Below are positions 44,648 through 56,106 of a DNA stretch of 64,000 nucleotides, piece after piece. Within the stretch, counting starts at the first letter, position 1. Each line of letters starts with the position of its first letter. Both the position numbers and the translations under genes were made by a program. The stretch lies in contig BSBN01000355.1 of the NCBI GenBank assembly GCA_027924645.1, forward strand, positions 1,375,001-1,439,000, given 5' to 3'. The notes below the pieces were generated by a model. That model was not told where the DNA came from and did not search any database. It saw only the letters and a list, made by a program, of their open reading frames with translations. This stretch comes from Cunninghamia lanceolata. Lineage: Eukaryota > Streptophyta > Pinopsida > Cupressales > Cupressaceae.

Positions 44648-46068
44648 CTAGTCGTCCACTCCTATCCAGTCAGAAGGGGAATCAGACCATCCTATCAGAC
44701 AAGACTTACTCAAGGAAAGCTTAGCTCCAGAGGCTAAAAAAAAAATCTTTAATCTACTTTTGAGGTTGTCTAAGTTCTCTCTATCTAAAACTGGATACAG
44801 GATAGTGTCATCTGCAAATTGCATATTGAGCAAATTATTACCATTTGGAAGTCTGATACCTTCAACTTTCCCTGAAATGCTATCTGTCCTCAATAGGTAA
44901 AACAATGCTTCAGAGGCAATGACAAATAGGGCTGGAGCCAAGGGACAGCCTTGTCTAATTGATCTCCCCATCAAAAATGGAGAGGACAAATCACCATTTA
45001 CCTATATCTGTGCTGAGGCATCTTTAAACAGCATCTCTACCATAGACAAGAATTCTAAAGGAAAACCTAAAGCCTTAAGAATGCAGGTTATAAAGGACCA
45101 TTCTACCCTGTCATAAGCTTTCTCAAAGTCTAAAAGCAAAATCCTTGCATTTTGCCCTGATTCTTTGGCCCAGTGTGTGGCTTCCCAGCTTGTAATTAAA
45201 TTCTCCAATATGTATCTACCTTTGATGAACCCAATTTGAGTTGGATTGATTATTACAGGTAGTATATCCACTAATCTTCTTACTAGAACTTTGGCAATGA
45301 CTTTATATGAAACATTAAGCAGGGTTATAGGCCTCCAGTTCCTCAGGTTGGATTTGTCACCTCCTTTGGGAAGGAGCTTAATTATTCCCCTGTTGATATC
45401 CTTACCCAGCAACCCCTTAAGCATAGCCTCTTGATAAACTTCAAATAGGTCACAGACAATCCAATCTATGTTTGCCTTGTAAAACTCAACTGGAAAACCA
45501 TCACACCTAGGAGACTTGCCATCACTCATTGATATAATACCATTCTTGATCTCTTCTTTAGATAAACCTTGCTTTAGCTTCTCTACCATCTCCCCATCAA
45601 TTTTCCTTGGATAGATACAGGAGCATAAGTCTTGAGCCTCTGAACAAGCAGTATTGTTATCTTCAGCTTGGAATAGATTCTCATATAAATTTTTAAAAAG
45701 AAGATTGATATCACCCAGGTTTGAATAGCTAGTTCCATCTTCCACTATAGCCTCAATGTGTTCTTGCCTAAACTTATTTTTCAAAAGATTAAAAAAATAT
45801 TTGGCTCGCCTTTATCCCCTCCTTTAATCCAATTTAATTTAGCCCTGTGCTTAGCACTTTGAGCTCTTAATGTTTCAAATTTCCTGAGCTTGTGCTTGGT
45901 GTCCTTCAAGATAGAGTTTATCTCCTCATCAACAAGATCCTCTTGCAACATCAGTTCACAATTGGAGAAATCCTTCTGGAGGTCTCTCTCCTCCTTCCTC
46001 CTATCCATTGCTACTTTCTTCCCACAAATTTGGAAAATCTCTTGACAGGCCTTAATGAGCTTACCCAA
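44648..46068 (-). pseudogene. LINE ORF2: linker and reverse transcriptase
   Basis: 46068-45781 encodes the coiled linker (HRAKLNWIKGGDKG). 45784-44648 is one frame broken only by a stop near 45002-45004. RT motifs are GIISMSDGKSPRCDGFPVEF, LPKGGDKSNLRNWRPITLLN, QIGFIKGRYILENL, ILLLDFEKAYDRVEW, GRSIRQGCPLAPALFV and NMQFADDTILY, so the catalytic FADD box is intact. The usual PGxDG motif is RCDG here. Another frameshift follows at about 44640. Confidence 0.9.
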
Positions 46069-46958
46069 TAACTGATGGGTATGTCCTGACTATGCACTAC
46101 TTTCAGAATATTTCTAACTGATATTATGCCTTGCTTACAGTCATCATTAGAAAGCAGCCTGATGTTAAGTTTAAAGGGGTTCACTGCATTGGATCTATAG
46201 CCAAAGTTATGACCAATAAGATACAGCTCTATATAGATTGAGTGGTGGTCAGAGAGGGAGCTCAGGAGAACTTTGACCACATTGTCACCATTTAAGCACT
46301 TGAATTGGAAAAAGTCATTATTAACGTACATTCTATCCAACCTGTAGTAAATTCTTCTATTACCTGCTTGAGCATTACACCATGTATACCAAATTCCTCT
46401 GCTCTTACTCTTGGCACCTTCTAAGGGATCAACCAACTTAAGAGACATTTTGAAACTGGTCCAAAAGAATTTCTCATTTCCTTTCCACCCTACATTGATT
46501 CCTCCAGCCTTATCCTCTCTATTCTCTATCATATTAAAGTCTCCAACTATGATCCGAGGGATCTTAGGAAGATGCATGGAGAGCCATTCCCATAATAAAC
46601 CCCTTTCTCTATGGTCATTAGAGGCATATAAAGAGCAAATGCCAAACTTTTCCCCATCCTTGTCAAAACATGCCCAAGCAACCCTATTAGAGGGAGAGAA
46701 ACCTAATTGAGATAAAAATGGTTCCCAACAAGGGTTGATAAGGATAGCAGTTCCACCCTTACCCTTATCATGCTTAGTATAAAATTTTAAGGCATCTTTC
46801 CATATAAATCTAAGCACTAAATCTAAATGAAAACCAGTGGCCTTTACTTCTTGCAACATAAGGAAATCCACACCTTTACTCTTGTTTGCTAGATTCCTTA
46901 CTATGTATTTTCTGTCAAGGGATTCCAACCCCCTTACATTCTAGCTTACAACTTTCAT
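46011..46958 (-). pseudogene. LINE ORF2: AP-type endonuclease domain
   Basis: The ATG at 46958 gives MKVVS, a TAG at the expected Trp, then NVRGLESLDRKYIVR. Conserved endonuclease motifs follow: MLQEVKA (metal-binding Glu), KGKGGTAILI, IPRIIVGDFNMIENRED (GDFN), RIYYRLDRMYVN and SDHHSIYIEL (catalytic SDH). All key acidic and His residues are present. The domain nicks target DNA to start reverse transcription. The only early lesion is the stop at codon 6; the frame is lost near 46040. Confidence 0.9.
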
Positions 46959-46989
46959 GGAAACCATTAAGAGCTAGGACAAAACCATC

Positions 46990-47884
46990 AGTCATTGGCC
47001 CTGCTCCTTAGAGACCCCCATCTTATCAAAACATTTGGGTAGACTTCCTCCTTTCACTCTCTTGCATTCTACCCATTTCCTCTTAACATACTTCCTCTCT
47101 TTCCTTTCCCTAGTCCCTTTGGGGAAATATTATATCTCTTCCCCTTCACTCTCTTTAAGGGGGGTCTCTGATTGGGAGGGAAGCCCAATCTCTTGAACCA
47201 GATCCTACATTTTCTTAGTTAATAATTCCTCTCTAAACTTCATCATTACAAGCTACGCTGAGCATTCTTTTTTCCTGGGAGAAACCCAAGGGTTCCCCCA
47301 TCATTTAAAGAGACTCCTTTTTCCACAAACCTAGGAGCATTGGCCACTAATAAGATTTTGGAGATTGGGTTATCCCCCCCAAAGCTGACTCCCAAACGGC
47401 CCTATGCTCCTCATTGAGGGGCGTGACAAGAAGAGAGGGATTCACAGAATTAGGGGCCTCAAGGGGACCAGAAACAAACATTTGAGCCTCATTCTCTACA
47501 TTAAAACTAGCTTCACCAAAAACCATCTTCTGCACCCCAGTAGCAGGGTAAGGAAATGAAGAGACTTCACCCACAATAGAGGATTCAACAACCACATTGA
47601 CAGGAGCTAGGTCATCAAGGGCCAACTTTTCTAGACTATCTCACCTCCCTCAAAGCCCCATCTAATAGCATGCGGGCAGGTTGAGAAGGTGGGGGGCATG
47701 GACCTGGCTCATCCTCATCCTTCGTAGGCTCCACAGCCATGGAGGCCGGGACATATCGATGCACACCACCCCCCAACCCAGAAGTAATCTTGTCAACATC
47801 CTCTCTTTCGAAATGATTATCACGATTTTTCCTTTTTATAATTGGACAATCCTTTCTCGGGTAAAAGCAAGAACTTGGGTTCAC
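46990..47884 (-). pseudogene. LINE ORF1 fragment
   Basis: Frames at 47884-47636 (NPSSCFYPRKDCPIIKRKNR ... GPCPPPSQPARMLLDG) and 47625-47347 (MALDDLAPVNVVVES ...) differ by a frameshift. A basic, Pro-rich, poorly conserved protein upstream of ORF2 fits a plant LINE ORF1, whose product binds element RNA. The N-terminal part is missing at 47896. Identity rests mainly on position. Confidence 0.5.
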
Positions 47885-47896
47885 TTTTAGTGGAAG

Positions 47897-49352
47897 TGTT
47901 GCAAGTATGTGCTTACCAATGTTGTCATTGATGTCAACATATCTGTGTTGTCATTGGTGTCAACTGTGCGCTTATTTTGATGATTACTTGTGTTAAGTTA
48001 GTTGCTTTGTATTACCTTATATAAGTGTTGAAGATGATGAGGAAGTGTTCCTGATATTGAGTTTCCAAGTGCTTTTGAGAAAATTTACTCTCCAAGTGGA
48101 AATAGTGTGTTGTAGAATATCTTGGCCTACAGGATAACTATCAATATTTTGCTCCACATATCCTGTAGATTGAATATATTTGTCTGCAGTTTGGAAGTTA
48201 TGTTAAGGGATGTCTGTAGTTGCTATGTTTCAAGTTTGAGCCTCTGGTGTGAAGATTTGAGTGAGTTCTGTTCACCAGAGTAAAAACTATTTTTCTATGT
48301 ACTTAATGGTGACAGGGAGAATGTATTCTACTCCGCATTTCTCTGCATTTAAGTTTTTCAGTTTGTAGTTCTAGAATTAAGTTTGTAATGATGTTATGTT
48401 CCTTCAATTAAAATGGTTCATGATTTGGTGCTTCGCAAGTGATCTTTCCTTTATGATAGTGGCCGATAGTAATGTTTAAATGCTTTGGTTTGAAGAATCT
48501 TCTAGATAGAATGTTTGGGGGTTGTGCAGAAGTTCTTGGTAATTGTAACGTGCTTGTGGATTTCTCTAGATCATGTTCTTGCCTTTTGATTGGTCCGTAA
48601 AGTGTAATTTGGATCATGCATGAAGCATGTTCCTAAAGGTCTTAGTGTTAACACCAGTTTTGGCCGACTTGGTTGTTTTCACTACTTACAATTATGCTTT
48701 GGAGTTTGTGATAACGTGTTGTTGCGTGGAAGATTGCATTTGAGTCCCAGCTAAGGCTTGGTGTGGTCCACATTCATTCTTCTCCTTCACAAATCTATTT
48801 AGGTCCAGACCTATTCTAATGTATGTGTGTATGCTGACCTTGGAGATTGTTCCAATGGTTAATGATTGTAATAACGACCTTGGTGCTCATTCCAAGGTTG
48901 ATGAATTGTATAAATACATGTAATGAAGTCATGATTAGTTGTCGAGGATGTGAAGATGAGGAAATAAGGTACGAAGTGTAAAAGCAGAGCAGAGTAGAGG
49001 AGATACATTATGCGCTTAAATGGGACTGAACTTAGGCATAATGTAGATGCTACTATCTCAGTTCACCAAATTTTGGCAGTGAGCCTCTAATTTTCAGTAT
49101 TGTTATTACGTATTATATTGTGAGCTAACACGCACCATGGTTTTTCCCTATTTAGAGTTTTCCATATAAAAATATGGTGTTCATGTGTGTATGACAGTTG
49201 ATATGCCCTTATTTTGATTCTTCTATTCATGTTTAATGTTCATAATAGATTAAAGAGTTAACTTAAGTAAATGTGAAAAATAAAATTGTGTATAGAAGTT
49301 TGAGTGTTTGAGACAACTGATTCCCCCCCTCTCAGTTGTCTTATGCCTTTCA
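47897..49352 (+). repeat. 5' LTR of the Copia element (1456 bp)
   Basis: Starts TGTTGCAAGTATGTGC and ends CCTTTCA. It carries the C-run/CTCAGTTGTC motif before its end. It aligns with 56107-57316. Confidence 0.9.
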
Positions 49353-49357
49353 AAAAT

Positions 49358-49368
49358 TGGTATCAGAG
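49358..49368 (+). other. Primer binding site of the Copia element
   Basis: TGGTATCAGAG lies five bases after the 5' LTR; it is the iMet-type site. Confidence 0.85.
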
Positions 49369-49414
49369 TGAGGGTTCCTTGGAAGAAAGCCTAACAACTT
49401 GCGGTAGATCCAGG

Positions 49415-50245
49415 ATGGCACACAAGGAGTCTTTGCAGTTTGATGGAACAGATTATGCTCTCTAGATGGTACAGATGAAAAGTCATCTCATTTCTCTTGG
49501 TTATAGTATTTGGAAGATGGCAGAGAAAAAGTATACTATTCCTCAAAATGGTCTGTCAGATGAAGATGAAGTCAAATAGTATGAGTTAAATGGAAAGGCT
49601 AGAGATGCTCTATTAAATGCTTTATCCAATACGAAGTTAGTGAAAGTTATGGATCTGGAAACTGCTAATGAGATTTGGGGTAAGTTGAAAATTTTGTATG
49701 AAGGAGATGATTCTATAAAGAGTGTAAAATTACAAAATCTGTAGGCAAAGCATGAAGCCCTGAAGATGAGTGATGATGAGAACATAACAATCTACATGCA
49801 AAAGTTTGATGAAATTGTCAATGGAATCAAAGGTCTTGGAGGAACTGTTGATGAAGATGAGGTTGTGGTGAAAATTCTTAGATCTTTGCCTAAATCCTAT
49901 AGTCACAAGGTGTCAGTAATTGAAGAAGTTATGAGTGTGAACAAGATTACAAAGGATCAGTTACTTGGGAAGCTTGTTGTTTTTGAGATGAGAGAGTTCA
50001 GAAATGCTCTACCGAAGACTGAGACTGCTTTCAAAGCCAGCACTTCAGAAAAGATTTCAAGAGCTTAAAAGTATGCTGTGGAATCTGATGATGACCTTGA
50101 TGAGATTGAAGCCAACTTTGTGGATAGAATGCAAAGAGGTACTGGTAAGTTCAAAGGCAAATTACCATTCAAATGCTTTTCTTGTGGCAAGATTGGTCAC
50201 TATGCCTCCAAGTGTCCGGAAAGAATTGAGAGAGGTACTTGAAGA
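49415..50245 (+). pseudogene. Copia gag with CCHC zinc knuckle
   Basis: The ATG at 49415 reads MAHKESLQFDGTDYAL; the same frame continues through stops at 49463, about 49577, 49742 and 50066. Readable UBN2-type gag segments are ANEIWGKLKILYEGD, YMQKFDEIVNGIKGLG, VVKILRSLPKSY and GKLVVFEMREF. The zinc knuckle CFSCGKIGHYASKC (50172-50215) has the intact CX2CX4HX4C form. Stops outside the knuckle show the copy is dead. Confidence 0.85.
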
Positions 50246-50439
50246 AATTTGAAAGTAGACCTAGGATCATAAAGAAATGCTATTATGTTAGAGAGGATGA
50301 TGATGATGGTGTGACAGATGATGAGTCTAATGATACTAGTGCAAATGAATGCTTGTTTATTGCTATTAAGGAAGAACCCGTGTCTACTAATCCTGCTAGC
50401 TGTGTGAAGGAAGAAAAACTAGTGGAAGAGAGTGCTTTG

Positions 50440-50561
50440 TATGTCTGTTAGATTGAGAAAGATAAGGATGAATGGATTATTGACAGTGGATGTTCACATC
50501 ACATGACCAATGATAAAAGTAAGTTTGTAAGTCTGGAAAAGTATGATGGAGGATTGGTTAG
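50440..50561 (+). pseudogene. Copia protease N-terminal part, cut by a nested element
   Basis: DEWIIDSGCSHHMTND (50467-50515) is the Copia protease active-site segment with its catalytic Asp (DSG). It is in a different frame from gag. It is interrupted at GTTAG by the element starting at 50562; the host reading resumes at 53932 (RFGDNTAGKICG). Confidence 0.85.
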
Positions 50562-53500
50562 TATTAGAAACCATAATTGACTAAGCATGAACTGATTACT
50601 AAATGGAGTGAAAGCAATTGTGAATTGCAATGATTAAACAATGAACAAGAGGTGTACATATAGGTGAGAGAGGTGAAGCTCGGTTGAGTCGACTTCAACA
50701 CTCTTCTCACCAAGTGTCGAATGAGTGTCGACATATATCTTGGAGAGTTTGACACAACTCTCCAAGTTTGACACCTAACACCTAAGGTGGCTTAATTCCA
50801 TGTGCTTAAATATATTACTTAAAATAAGTAATATAAGGTATAGTTTAGCACTAGTTAACACCCCCCCTTAAGCACAACTTAGTTGAGTTCAAGAAGAGAT
50901 GGGTCCCGGATACAAGTCCTGGTGAGGTACCCATGTACAATAGAGAGAAATGGGTCCCGACTACTAGCTTGATGAGGTACCTGTTTAAAAAATAATCTCT
51001 CAAATAACAGAGTAAGATAGAAAACCCAGTGGGAAAAAACTATCCTCCAAAAAGAGAGAAAAGATGCATGAATCTAGAAGCTGTTTGTGTACCGATGTCG
51101 ATGCTAAACTGTGACTGATGACTCCATAGATGCTAGTATCATGAGTATTCAAGAACATTAACCAAATTTGAGATGTGATCTGATGCAAGATTCATGTTCA
51201 TTTACTATAGGCTCTCGATGTGAGATATGAACCGATGAGAAACTATTGCAAGACAGTGGATCATTTACCATAGGTTCTCAAAAAATGTTTGAAGGATCAT
51301 TCGATCCACTTGTTTCTCAATGAAGGATCATTCGATCCACTTGTTTCTCAACCAAGGATCATTTAATCCACCTTCTTTTAGTTGCAACCTCATTAAGTTA
51401 ATTTAGGTGACATAATCCTCTATAGTATTTAGAGTTATACTTATGAGGTGATTTATTTTGTTCGATGACCTTCCTTTGGGTGTTTTCAAGGTCACAATGT
51501 GAACAAAGATTCTTGTTGAAGTCGATCACACATATAAAACTATGTAGATGAGTTGTAATTGCAAACTTAGAAGTACGGAAAGAGAAAATAGAGAAACTAA
51601 CTCGATGATACCCCCCTTACTTTGTTCCCCCCTTCTTTGCGACACTTTATAATTTAGTGCATATACATGGACTACCAATTTTGGAACCAAAATTTACACT
51701 TTACAAAGTTTCAAAGGAAGCTTTAATTTCTCCAAATTTGCAATTACCCCCCAAACAAAATTTAAAATGCTTTAAAAAATGCCTATTGCAAAATTAAAAA
51801 ATGCCACTAAAAGTACCCCTAAAATTTTGTTTTTGTATTGCTTTAGTGTTTTTAGACTTAAAAATTGGCTAATCTAACACTAAACAAGCACAAATATGAG
51901 TGCTTTGCAAAAAACTTTAAAAAACAAACAAATAGGGAAAGCCCAAAAAAGGGCAGGGGCATGACTAGAGTTAGGGAAAGTTTAGGGTAAAATATTTTGA
52001 TTGAGACTCCCAACATCCAAAATTATGGCACCACAAAAAGAATGGAAGATTATGAGCAGGGGATGACAGCGGCAACCATGCTTGCTTGGGATATGGCGGC
52101 TAAATTTCACTAGATCTGAGGTTGAATTCCACAAAGTATGGTCACTGCCTGCTCTTCAGGTCATCCCACGATGGGTTGAGGTACTTCACATGACCTTTAA
52201 GAGTCTAACCTGGAGACGTGAGACTCTGTCATGCTCTACTGATGCCTCTCACAGCCAATCACAAATGCTTATGATAGGCTCTTCTTGTCACACATTGGGG
52301 GTGGGATGGCTTGCCATGTTTGTCACGTGGCCTTTGGAGGCCATTGCAGGTCTATGCAAACCCCTGCGCAGAGGAGATTCGCTACCCAGGAGTGCGTATA
52401 CAAGACGCTTGTGAGCCTCTTCTGACTCTGCCCCAAATACAGAGGTTTCCCCTTGTTGTGAGCACAGGTTGCGAGTTCCTCTATGAGGTCACCTTTGATG
52501 GCCAAATGCAGGCTGTTGTGGCCTTCTTTGTGTAGGTTCTGGCCTTCAAAGCAAGATGGGCCTCTGTGAAAAGATGCCTATATGAAAAATGTGCTGGGCC
52601 AAGTGCCTTGGAAAGAGGCAGTCTCCAATGGGACCCCATCCGTAGCTTTACACACCACAATCCACAACCTCCACACGCCGCACAGGGAATGAGGGGGTGT
52701 TGCCCAACTGAACCAGAAGTGTATGGATGTGGGGGCATCTCTCCTCAACCAGAGGCGTGAGATCAAGGTTTAGGCACTGCTTTCCCATGATATGTTGCTT
52801 CCCGTAGAAAAAACACACTCTCCATAGGCCAAGATAGGCGTATATGCATGGCTAAACCAAGGTCGATGCCTTCAGTGTCCAAAACTAGAGGTCATCACTA
52901 GCACAAATAGAGAGCCAAGATGCCACAACTAAGATGGGAGGCTGAGTGAGCAATGCAGGATATATGAGGTGTTTCAAACACCCGGTGAGCCTCTAGTGAC
53001 CTCCCTTCTTCCCAAACAAGACATAGGTAGGAGAAGGCAGGGCTCAGCCCCTGTGTAGGCTAACTGTCCTTTATACAAGGTGTTCCATAGTGTGCTGAGG
53101 GTGAGTGACATCCCTTGCTTCCAACGCGACTGGGTAGGGCATTTCTTCCACCCTAGTCGTCACCTTCTGGGAAGACGCCCTCACTGTTGATGCAGAGCGG
53201 GGCTCTCACAGGAGGACATGGGTATCGCCTGTGATGCAGACCGGGGCTCTTGCTGCTATCTGAAGTAGAAAGTCACTCCTGCAGTCCCACGCACATCTGA
53301 ATAGGGCATGCCAAGATCTAGCTTTGACAGATTAATGCCAACAATGCTCTCCTTTGTAGAAAAGCTCTGACTCCTTCAAATGCCAAGCATAGAAGGGAAA
53401 AAAAGATCATCCATAAGCATAGGACGTTGGATCCAAACACCTATGTCCAAGCACCTTTGCACTGGTTGCAACTTGTTCGGCCTCCAAATACGTCATTCGA

Positions 53501-53926
53501 CCCTCAAAACGCCAGTTCAAACTCCCGAGGTAGGAAGTTTGGCCCTTTCACAAGCAAAATGAAACCACTGAGATCATACCTCCAAATGAATCAACCAACG
53601 ACTTAGTTTGGCTCTGATACCATATTAGAAACCATAATAGACTAAGCATGAATTGATTACTAAATGGAGTAAAGCAATTGTGAATTGCAATGATTAAACA
53701 ATGAACAAGAGGTGTACATATAGGTGAGAGAGGTGAAGAGGTTGAGTCGACTTAGGAGTTAACTTCAACACTCCTCTCACCAAGTGTCGAATGAGTGTCG
53801 ACACATAGCTTGGAGAGTTTGACACAACTCTCCAAGTTTGACACATAACACCTAAGGTGGCTTAAAGCCATGTGCTTAAATATATTACTTAGAATAAGTA
53901 ATATAAGGTATAGTTTAGCACTAATA
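50562..53926 (-). mobile_element. Nested non-coding LTR element with TA...TA termini
   Basis: Terminal repeats 50562-50857 and 53623-53926 begin TATTAGAAACC and end at GCACTA(A)TA on this strand. Target duplication GTTAG at 50557-50561 and 53927-53931. On the reverse strand the primer site TGGTATCAGAGC (53622-53611) abuts one LTR and a G-rich tract TAAGGGGGGGTG abuts the other. The ends are TA/TA rather than TG/CA, a known rare (TATA) LTR class in plants. The 2.75-kb interior has no retroelement domain, so it is a non-autonomous element needing proteins from elsewhere. Confidence 0.85.
51295..51372. repeat. Short tandem motif, ~31 bp, about three copies
   Basis: AAGGATCATTCGATCCACTT then GTTTCTCAA repeats, last copy degenerate, inside the nested element. 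Confidence 0.7.
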
Positions 53927-53931
53927 GTTAG

Positions 53932-54232
53932 GTTTGGAGATAATACAGCTGGTAAGATTTGTGGAAGATGATCCATTTCTTTTGATGGTAAGCATAACAC
54001 AGATGATGTTCTATATGCGAAGGGTTTAAAGCATAATCTTTTAAGTGTTGGTTAGATGTGTGACAAAGGATATGATTTGAGATTCAAGGATAATGGATGC
54101 AAGATCATGGAAAGCTCCAAAACAGGTATTGCTACTGGTAAGTAGACTAACAATAATGTTTATCATTTGAGGGGAACTAATGATTGTTGTTTGTTGGCTC
54201 AGAAAGATGAGAGTTGGTTGTGGCATAGAAGG
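53932..54232 (+). pseudogene. Copia protease end and GAG-pre-integrase segment
   Basis: Reads RFGDNTAGKICG, HNTDDVLYAKGLKHNLLSVG, MCDKGYDLRFKDNGCKI, VYHLRG and DESWLWHRR, the standard Copia order of protease C-terminus and GAG-pre-integrase. Stops lie near 53971, 54054 and 54142. It ends at the GAAGG target site of the solo LTR. The integrase core expected next is not found beyond 55562. Confidence 0.85.
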
Positions 54233-55557
54233 TGTTGGAACCAAACAATTGAGAGGGGGGGTGAATCAGTTGTCCCTTAAAACTTTTTCTGCCGTTAGTC
54301 TTCTTTATTATCTTATTATCAGATTAGTAATGCATGCAAGCATTTAAGCATGAATCAACAACATAAGAAGAGAAGTATAATCAACACATTTGACACCAAG
54401 ATTTTGACATAGAAACCCAGTTAAGGGAAAAACCATGGTGGGGTTAACCCATAAAATGCATACCCTATTAGAAGTACTTAGAAAAATAGAAGGCACATGC
54501 CTTCGGGCGCATTGCCCAGAGCTCACTGCTTAAAAGGAGAGGCTCACTGCCTACAGAATTTAATTAGAAAGTATTGAATAAGAATTAGCATCTATTTCAT
54601 CCCTGATTCAGTTTCAATGAATGCTCAAGAACTTTCTTTTTGCCTCAAACTCTTCTTCACACTCTACACTGCTCTTGCTCCTTTCCTTCTCTGCTCTGCT
54701 TGTGATCCTCCCTTTGGATTTTATCTATTTTGTACAAGGATGATTTTGATACTTCTCCAACAAGTATTTATATACTTCATCAACCTTGGAATGATCAACA
54801 AGGTCAGCTAAACTTGATGCGGATCATCACACTGTTGGCCAAACACAACTGAGACTTGAATCTGCTTCTACAACCACTCCACTCTTCATAAAAATGTATT
54901 TAAGGTATCTGCAACAAGTTAGGAACATCTAGTCGGCCAAGACTAGGAAGAACATTACCCTCAAGAAGAAATCTTCAATCAACAAGCTCAAGCTTCAATG
55001 TGGACCTCCAACATAGTAGCTACATAATCCAGAGACCTCCACAAGCACATTGGAATCACTAATAACATTTACTCTAAACCATATTATCAGAAACTTTTGA
55101 ATCTTCCTTCGGAACCGCAAGAACACACTCTGCCATGACTGTCAGACTGGAAGGATAGCTTGTGGACCTCCAAACCACAAACCACTAGAGTTGATGATAC
55201 ATACTGACTTCCCAAACATGCCCTCAGATCTACAGATCATAATCTTATATTATCAGAGCAATCCAGACCTCTTTCTTGTCACTCTGTCTTTCCTGATTAT
55301 TGCATGAACTAGTTCTATTCAGATGGCCATAACTCCTTCAAATCTTCATGCGAACTTCTCAAATCTTGACTGGAGCAACCTTTGACAATCCTCTACATGT
55401 CCACATGATCCGCATGCATTATTTGTTATTATTTTTCTCAATGTTCTCAACAATCCGGTCTTCTACATAGACAGCAAAATAGGATACAGTTGACACTAAG
55501 GGCAACAAGAGTATGTTGACATCAATGACAACACTACTTAGGCACATATTTGCAACA
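54233..55557 (-). mobile_element. Solo LTR, 1325 bp, related to the host Copia LTR
   Basis: Flanked by GAAGG at 54228-54232 and 55558-55562. On the reverse strand it starts TGTTGCAAATATGTGCC and ends CCAACA after a CCCCCCCTCTCAATTG motif. Its ends resemble those of the host LTR at 47897, so it is a relative inserted in the opposite orientation and reduced by recombination. Confidence 0.85.
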
Positions 55558-55562
55558 GAAGG

Positions 55563-56106
55563 ATGTGTCATCAATTTTGACAATTTGGGTGAAGAAGGAT
55601 GTGACAGAGATTAAGGATGTGTCTGTACTGGTATCTGGTACAGATGTTGCCTCTGGGAACTAGGACTAGTGCTATGGTTTAGGGGAAGTCTTATTGAAAA
55701 TATTTTTCTCCCCTACCAAAGGATTGATGCTGATACCTCAGCATGAAGAGACAAAGTGAAGGATTAATAACAAAGGTCTAAGAAGTACATCTCTGGTTGA
55801 ACTTATGATGGAAGCTAACTTTAAAAGGGTGAAAGTAGTGATCTAAGAAGATTGTTATAGTCAGGGGGAATGAAAGAGTAATTCTAGTTTGATCAGTGTA
55901 GTAGTATGCAAGTATGTGCAGAGCAAAAGAAGTGATGCCCTTTGCCATTGATGTCAAAGGGGGAGAGAAATCATGTGAAAAACTCAGGGGGAGAAACAAT
56001 TCAGATGCATAAAGAGAAAAGGGAAAAGTTGATTAATGCAGTTTCTTGTCTTGATGATGTTATGTTTTTTCACATCAATGTTTCCATCAATTACAAAGGG
56101 GGAGAT
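55563..56106 (+). other. 3' untranslated part of the Copia element
   Basis: No domain is readable. It ends with a purine tract (AAAGGGGGAGA, 56095-56105) right before the 3' LTR. A jump from the pre-integrase segment to here implies a multi-kb internal deletion. Confidence 0.6.

Larger units (their letters stand above)
42615..47896 (-). mobile_element. Plant L1-type LINE, nearly complete, lightly decayed
   Basis: On the reverse strand from 47884 downward: ORF1 C-terminal part, endonuclease, RT, zf-RVT and a Ser-rich tail. A T10 run at 42605-42614 may mark the poly-A end; the 3' limit is therefore approximate. The 5' end is cut by the Copia LTR starting at 47897. Most domains are readable over long stretches, with few stops, so it is younger than most elements here. 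Confidence 0.85.

Noticed and set aside
52082..52766. Several 60-110-codon frames on both strands
   Set aside because: They overlap each other inside a non-coding LTR element, with no domain; expected by chance in GC-richer sequence.
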